Source of the DNA: an uncultured Gemella sp.
Lineage (GTDB): Bacteria > Bacillota > Bacilli > Staphylococcales > Gemellaceae
Direction: 5' to 3'
DNA length: 6,590 bases
Assembly (NCBI GenBank): GCA_945929765.1
Contig: CAMEOL010000055.1
Location: 1 to 6,590 of the forward strand
Shown here: positions 5,723-6,590 of the stretch, one piece after another
Layout of the letters: each line of letters begins with the position of its first letter
Numbering within the stretch: position 1 is the first letter of the stretch
Translations under genes and position numbers: made by a program
The notes under the pieces: generated by a model
The model's database searches: none
Told to the model about the DNA's origin: nothing
Seen by the model: only the letters and a program-made list of their open reading frames with translations

Positions 5723-6451
5723 TCAACCACAATCAGAAATTTGTTGTTCTACAGGAACATCTAGAAAATCTTTTTTATTAAGAGGTGTAAATATATATTT
5801 TTTTACATCCATAGGCTCTATTAAATTAATTATATTTTTTCCGTTATTTGCTAATGTTTTACTAACTTCTAAAGAATCATTAGCGTTGTTACTATATACA
5901 AATATAATTGTATTGTTGTCTATATCAGCTACTGCTTCTAACGCCTTTTCTTTAGAACTTTTTCTTTCTGTACTTTCAAATTCCACATCACCTACATTTA
6001 GTAAAATATGATTAGATCTTGTTCGCAAATACTTCATTTCTGCCATAATTACGTTTTTGAACTTAGCCTCACCATATGGATATTGTTTTACTCCATCTCC
6101 TATGTGTAATTTCGTAAATCCTCGATCTCTTAATATTTTTTCTGTATTTCGTGATGTAATATCAACTACACAATATAGTATTATATCCTTCTCTTTATAC
6201 GAATCTAATATATTACTACCGTCACGTAATACTTTTATAGGTATATTTATTGCATTTACAGCGTGTCTTCTTGCATACTCTTTATTCCAACGAACATCTA
6301 TTACTAGTGCTTCATCATATGTTTTTGATTCAACTTCGGCACCTGATATTCGACCCGGTTTACCTTTTTTTAGTTTTATCCAAAAAGCATATGCGCATAA
6401 AAAAATAAATATAAAAGCAATACCTAAATATGTTAAAATAGTCATTAACAT
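5723..6451 (-). CDS. Membrane-anchored tandem rhodanese-domain protein
   Basis: The 242-residue product begins with one hydrophobic helix (about 4-25) followed by KLKKGK, which suggests an N-terminal anchor with the domains in the cytoplasm. Domain one (about 35-128) has the rhodanese signatures ALVIDVRWNKEYARRHAVNAINIP (48-71) and the active-site loop around Cys94 (YCVVDITSRN), followed by ILRDRGFTKLHIGDG. The loop keeps the cysteine and serine but lacks the usual central Gly and Arg, so sulfurtransfer is uncertain. Domain two (about 140-220) repeats the layout: HILLNVGD, then IIFVYSNNANDS at the active-loop position with Ser187 in place of cysteine, then SKTLANNGKNIINLI. It looks catalytically dead. 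GGGAGG (6460-6455) is three bases from the ATG at 6451 and nine from a second ATG at 6445, so the true start may be 6445. It probably leads an operon with the glycosyltransferase. Substrate and partners are unknown. Confidence 0.85.
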   Translation of the reverse strand: MLMTILTYLGIAFIFIFLCAYAFWIKLKKGKPGRISGAEVESKTYDEALVIDVRWNKEYARRHAVNAINIPIKVLRDGSNILDSYKEKDIILYCVVDITSRNTEKILRDRGFTKLHIGDGVKQYPYGEAKFKNVIMAEMKYLRTRSNHILLNVGDVEFESTERKSSKEKALEAVADIDNNTIIFVYSNNANDSLEVSKTLANNGKNIINLIEPMDVKKYIFTPLNKKDFLDVPVEQQISDCG

Positions 6452-6454
6452 TAT

Positions 6455-6460
6455 CCTCCC
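6455..6460 (-). promoter_or_regulatory. Ribosome binding site of the rhodanese gene
   Basis: GGGAGG lies three bases before the ATG at 6451 and nine before the ATG at 6445. The longer spacing is closer to the usual optimum, which favours a 240-residue product starting MTILTYLG. The difference does not affect any domain. Confidence 0.65.
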
Positions 6461-6479
6461 TGCTAATCTCCCTATTACA

Positions 6480-6508
6480 ATTTTATCATATTGATATTGC
6501 TTTATCTA
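6480..6508 (-). promoter_or_regulatory. Candidate extended -10 promoter for the rhodanese-glycosyltransferase pair
   Basis: On the minus strand TAGATA (6508-6503, four of six to TTGACA) is followed by a 17-base spacer ending in TGA and then TAAAAT (6485-6480, one mismatch to TATAAT). This is the same layout as the promoter at 72-100: a TAGAxA -35, 17 bases, then an extended -10. Predicted transcription starts near 6473, leaving about 22 bases of leader with the GGGAGG. It lies wholly in the 67-base gap between the upstream gene's stop and the rhodanese start. Confidence 0.5.
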
Positions 6509-6518
6509 TAGTTATTAA

Positions 6519-6590
6519 CTACTTTTCCAGAAAATTAGTTACAAACTCATTAGAATTTTCTTTTGTTACATAAATAGTTAACTTATCATT
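6519..6590 (-). CDS. C-terminal end of an unrecognised protein
   Basis: From the right edge the minus strand is open for 23 codons (NDKLTIYVTKENSNEFVTNFLEK) to a TAG at 6521-6519. The other two frames stop almost at once: TAA at the fourth codon of one, TGA at the first full codon of the other. The mixture of charged and hydrophobic residues, a beta strand (KLTIYVTK) followed by an amphipathic helix (NEFVTNFLEK), reads like the end of a real globular domain. Twenty-three open codons could arise by chance in AT-rich DNA, and I do not recognise the family. It would be the gene preceding the rhodanese operon on the same strand. Confidence 0.5.
   Translation of the reverse strand, partial: NDKLTIYVTKENSNEFVTNFLEK

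Noticed and set aside
5674..5730. N-terminal extension of the glycosyltransferase from a GTG at 5730
   Set aside because: No Shine-Dalgarno precedes the GTG, the extension overlaps the rhodanese stop, and the ATG at 5673 has AAAGGAG at ideal spacing and matches the usual start of the fold.
6057..6494. A 145-codon open frame on the plus strand opposite the rhodanese gene
   Set aside because: It is antisense to a gene with clear domain motifs, a Shine-Dalgarno and a promoter. Its own start has no ribosome binding site and its translation resembles no protein I know. It is a shadow of the real gene.

Overview
The window is strongly AT-rich. Every gene I can support lies on the minus strand, so biological reading order runs from right (6590) to left (1). 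Dense Shine-Dalgarno sequences, short spacers, an RlmH of standard length, an AddA-type helicase-nuclease and a DedA start point to a low-GC Bacillota of the Bacilli type. A Gemella-like genome would fit the base composition, but that placement is only a guess.

Layout in transcription order: (1) the last 23 codons of an unrecognised protein (6590-6519); (2) a promoter and a membrane-anchored protein with two rhodanese-type domains, the second lacking the catalytic cysteine (6451-5723); (3) a GT4-type glycosyltransferase whose real start is probably 5673, 49 bases after the rhodanese gene, so the two look co-transcribed; (4) a 247-base gene-free gap containing a 119-base inverted-repeat element that resembles a MITE (11-base perfect ends, 5-base TTAAA direct repeats outside them); (5) rlmH, the 23S rRNA pseudouridine-1915 methyltransferase (4208-3732); (6) addA, whose Shine-Dalgarno overlaps the rlmH stop codon (3718-476); (7) the last part of addA, cut off by one in-frame TAA at 478-476, continuing in the same frame to 107; (8) a strong extended -10 promoter and the first 13 codons of a dedA-family gene, which runs off the left edge.

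The most notable point is the addA lesion. All helicase motifs and the first nuclease histidine are in the 1080-residue open frame. The catalytic Asp and Asp-x-Lys residues and the QxxxY motif lie in the 112-residue remainder beyond the stop, and no frame change separates the two. As written, the cell would make a helicase without the AddA nuclease, unless the stop is suppressed or is a sequence error. The second point is the MITE-like palindrome immediately upstream of the rlmH-addA promoter region. I see no phage, CRISPR, toxin-antitoxin or defence cassette. AddA itself is the only DNA-processing system visible, and addB is not in the window.
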